In this document: piece after piece, positions 14,494 to 16,235 of the stretch | Layout: each line of letters starts with the position of its first letter | How positions within the stretch are numbered: position 1 is the first letter of the stretch | Assembly: GCA_948441955.1 (NCBI GenBank) | Contig: CAOJQZ010000053.1 | Coordinates: forward strand, 1 to 16,235 | Reading direction: 5' to 3' | Length of the DNA stretch: 16,235 bases | Source of the DNA: an uncultured Lachnospiraceae bacterium | Lineage (GTDB): Bacteria > Bacillota > Clostridia > Lachnospirales > Lachnospiraceae | Notes under the pieces: model-generated | What the model was told of the DNA's origin: nothing | Database searches by the model: none | The model's input: only the letters and a program-made list of their open reading frames with translations | Program-made: the position numbers and the translations under genes

Positions 14494-16235
14494 CTATACC
14501 TCTTTATAGTCTCCGTCTACTACATCATCACCTGCAAATCCATCCGGTGCCGGTCCTGCCTGGGCTCCTGCTCCCATATCCGGACCTGCGCCCTGGGCTC
14601 CTGCCGCTGCGCCGGCCTGCTCATACATCTTGGTAAAGAGCTTCTGCGCACCTTCCATAAGCTTTTCCTTTGCAGCCTTAATCTCTGCAATCTGCGCATC
14701 GGACATATCATCCATATTCACCTTCTCAAGAAGCTCCTTAAGCGCCTTGCAGTCAGCCTCTACCGCTACCTTGTCTGCTCCGTCAAGCTTGTCGCCCACC
14801 TCTCCAAGGGCCTTTTCTGTCTGGAATACAAGAGCATCCGCATCGTTCTTTGTATCAATGCCTTCCTTACGCTTTTTATCCTGTGCCTCAAACGCTGCTG
14901 CTTCCTTTACAGCCTTATCGATATCCTCGTCAGACATGTTAGAGCCCGCAGTAATGGTAATATGCTGCTCTTTTCCTGTTCCTAAATCCTTAGCGGAGAC
15001 ATTTACAATACCATTTGCATCAATATCAAAAGTAACCTCAATCTGCGGTACTCCACGCGGAGCCGGCGGAATTCCGTCCAGCCTGAACTGCCCGAGAGAT
15101 TTATTATCTCTTGCAAACTGTCTCTCACCCTGCACAACATTAATGTCTACTGCTGTTTGATTGTCAGCCGCTGTAGAGAAAATCTGGCTCTTCTTTGTAG
15201 GAATCGTTGTATTTCTCTCAATCAGTCTTGTAGCAACGCCGCCCATTGTCTCAATAGAAAGAGAAAGAGGAGTTACATCAAGCAGAAGAATGTCTCCTGC
15301 GCCTGTGTCGCCTGCAAGCTTGCCGCCTTGTACAGAAGCGCCAAGAGCTACACACTCGTCTGGATTCAGAGACTTGCTGGGCTCCTTGCCCGTCAGACGC
15401 TTAACCTCTTCCTGTACGGCCGGGATACGTGTAGAACCGCCTACCAGAAGTACCTGCCCAAGCTCGGAAGCTGAAATGCCTGCATCGGAAAGCGCTCTTG
15501 TTACAGGCTCTGATGTCTTTAATACAAGATCATGCGTCAGCTCGTCAAATTTTGCTCTTGTAAGGTTCATATCAAAATGCTTCGGTCCCTCTGCTGTTGC
15601 AGTAATAAACGGCAGATTAATATTTGTAGTTGTGGCAGAGGATAACTCTTTCTTTGCTTTCTCCGCTGCTTCTTTCAGCCTCTGGAGCGCCATCTTATCT
15701 GTAGATAAGTCAACACCCTCCTGCTTTTTAAATTCAGCAATCATATAATCTGTAATCTTCTGGTCGAAATCATCGCCGCCAAGTCTGTTGTTACCTGCTG
15801 TAGACAATACCTCTATAACACCATCGCCGATTTCAATAACCGATACATCAAACGTACCGCCGCCTAAATCGTATACCATAATCTTCTGTTCTTTTTCATT
15901 GTCAAGGCCATATGCAAGGGCTGCCGCCGTAGGCTCGTTGATGATACGTTTTACATCAAGACCTGCAATCTTACCTGCATCTTTTGTGGCCTGACGCTGC
16001 GCGTCGTTAAAATAAGCCGGTACAGTAATAACAGCCTCTGTCACCTTCTCTCCAAGATATCCTTCTGCATCACCCTTAAGCTTCTGAAGAATCATTGCGG
16101 AAATCTCCTGGGGTGAGAACTTCTTCTCATCAATTGTCACTCTGTAATCAGAACCCATCTCTCTTTTAATCGAAGAAATTGTTCTCTCTGCGTTGGTTAC
16201 TGCCTGACGCTTTGCCGGCTCGCCTACCAGACGCT
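14494..16235 (-). CDS. dnaK: Chaperone protein DnaK (Hsp70), N-terminus outside window
   Basis: Nearly complete Hsp70 chaperone. The frame stays open to the right edge, upstream of the first internal ATG (16158): the edge codons read RLVGEPAKRQAVTNAERT, which is an internal DnaK segment, so only the first few dozen residues are missing. Visible nucleotide-binding signatures are VPAYFNDAQRQATKDAG, NEPTAAALAYG, the phosphate-binding DLGGGTFDVS and LLVGGSTRIPAVQE. The substrate domain follows (LLDVTPLSLSIETMGG and onward), then a helical lid and an Ala/Gly-rich tail ending DGDYKEV. In Firmicutes this gene normally lies behind hrcA and grpE; whether that holds here cannot be seen. Heat-shock control elements would be upstream, outside the window. 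Confidence 0.98.
   Translation of the reverse strand, partial: RLVGEPAKRQAVTNAERTISSIKREMGSDYRVTIDEKKFSPQEISAMILQKLKGDAEGYLGEKVTEAVITVPAYFNDAQRQATKDAGKIAGLDVKRIINEPTAAALAYGLDNEKEQKIMVYDLGGGTFDVSVIEIGDGVIEVLSTAGNNRLGGDDFDQKITDYMIAEFKKQEGVDLSTDKMALQRLKEAAEKAKKELSSATTTNINLPFITATAEGPKHFDMNLTRAKFDELTHDLVLKTSEPVTRALSDAGISASELGQVLLVGGSTRIPAVQEEVKRLTGKEPSKSLNPDECVALGASVQGGKLAGDTGAGDILLLDVTPLSLSIETMGGVATRLIERNTTIPTKKSQIFSTAADNQTAVDINVVQGERQFARDNKSLGQFRLDGIPPAPRGVPQIEVTFDIDANGIVNVSAKDLGTGKEQHITITAGSNMSDEDIDKAVKEAAAFEAQDKKRKEGIDTKNDADALVFQTEKALGEVGDKLDGADKVAVEADCKALKELLEKVNMDDMSDAQIAEIKAAKEKLMEGAQKLFTKMYEQAGAAAGAQGAGPDMGAGAQAGPAPDGFAGDDVVDGDYKEV

Noticed and set aside
15161..15748. Long plus-strand open frame opposite dnaK (and a second at 14630-15160)
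   Set aside because: Antisense to a highly conserved dnaK reading frame; Ser/Arg-rich composition without domain features or ribosome sites. These are mirror frames of strongly biased codons.

Overview
The window looks like chromosomal DNA of a low-to-mid GC anaerobic Firmicute, most likely a Lachnospiraceae-type gut clostridium. This rests on strong AGGAGG-type ribosome sites, TTGACA/TATAAT promoters, Clostridia-like protein sequences and a dnaK-dnaJ pair. No rRNA, tRNA or CRISPR array was seen, and no stretch above about 300 bases lacks a gene.

Left edge (1 to about 1510): the 3' part of a Tn916-type tyrosine integrase runs in from outside, which marks the end of an integrative element. 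After it come a small repeat-rich stretch (736-814), an AT-rich opposite-strand gene for a membrane-anchored XRE-type regulator (813-1289), and a broken open frame (1342-1509). The host/element boundary probably lies here but cannot be fixed from this window alone.

Metabolic block (1506-4430): a two-gene minus-strand operon encodes a small ABM-like alpha/beta-barrel protein and a TetR-type regulator. It diverges from a stand-alone glycogen branching enzyme gene (glgB) that has a good promoter.

Central block (4488-13300) is the most interesting part. A minus-strand run of six tightly packed genes encodes a DesK/LiaS-type histidine kinase, a NarL-type response regulator, a MATE exporter, an ornithine cyclodeaminase/mu-crystallin family enzyme, a RidA enamine/imine deaminase and an Mrp/NBP35-type Fe-S carrier ATPase. 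Divergent from it is a three-gene ABC-2 exporter (ATPase plus two permeases). The kinase, regulator and three-part ABC exporter match the layout of the Bacillus linearmycin-response locus lnrJK-lnrLMN. The 188-bp divergent region holds overlapping promoters. The exporter promoter has a perfect -10, no recognisable -35, and an imperfect palindrome upstream, as expected of a promoter activated by the response regulator. The likely job is sensing a membrane-active compound or stress and inducing export, with MATE and imine-handling enzymes in the regulator operon.

Right edge (13279-16235): dnaJ and a nearly complete dnaK lie on the minus strand, converging on the exporter operon. The exporter's hairpin terminator uses the last codons of dnaJ as its right arm.
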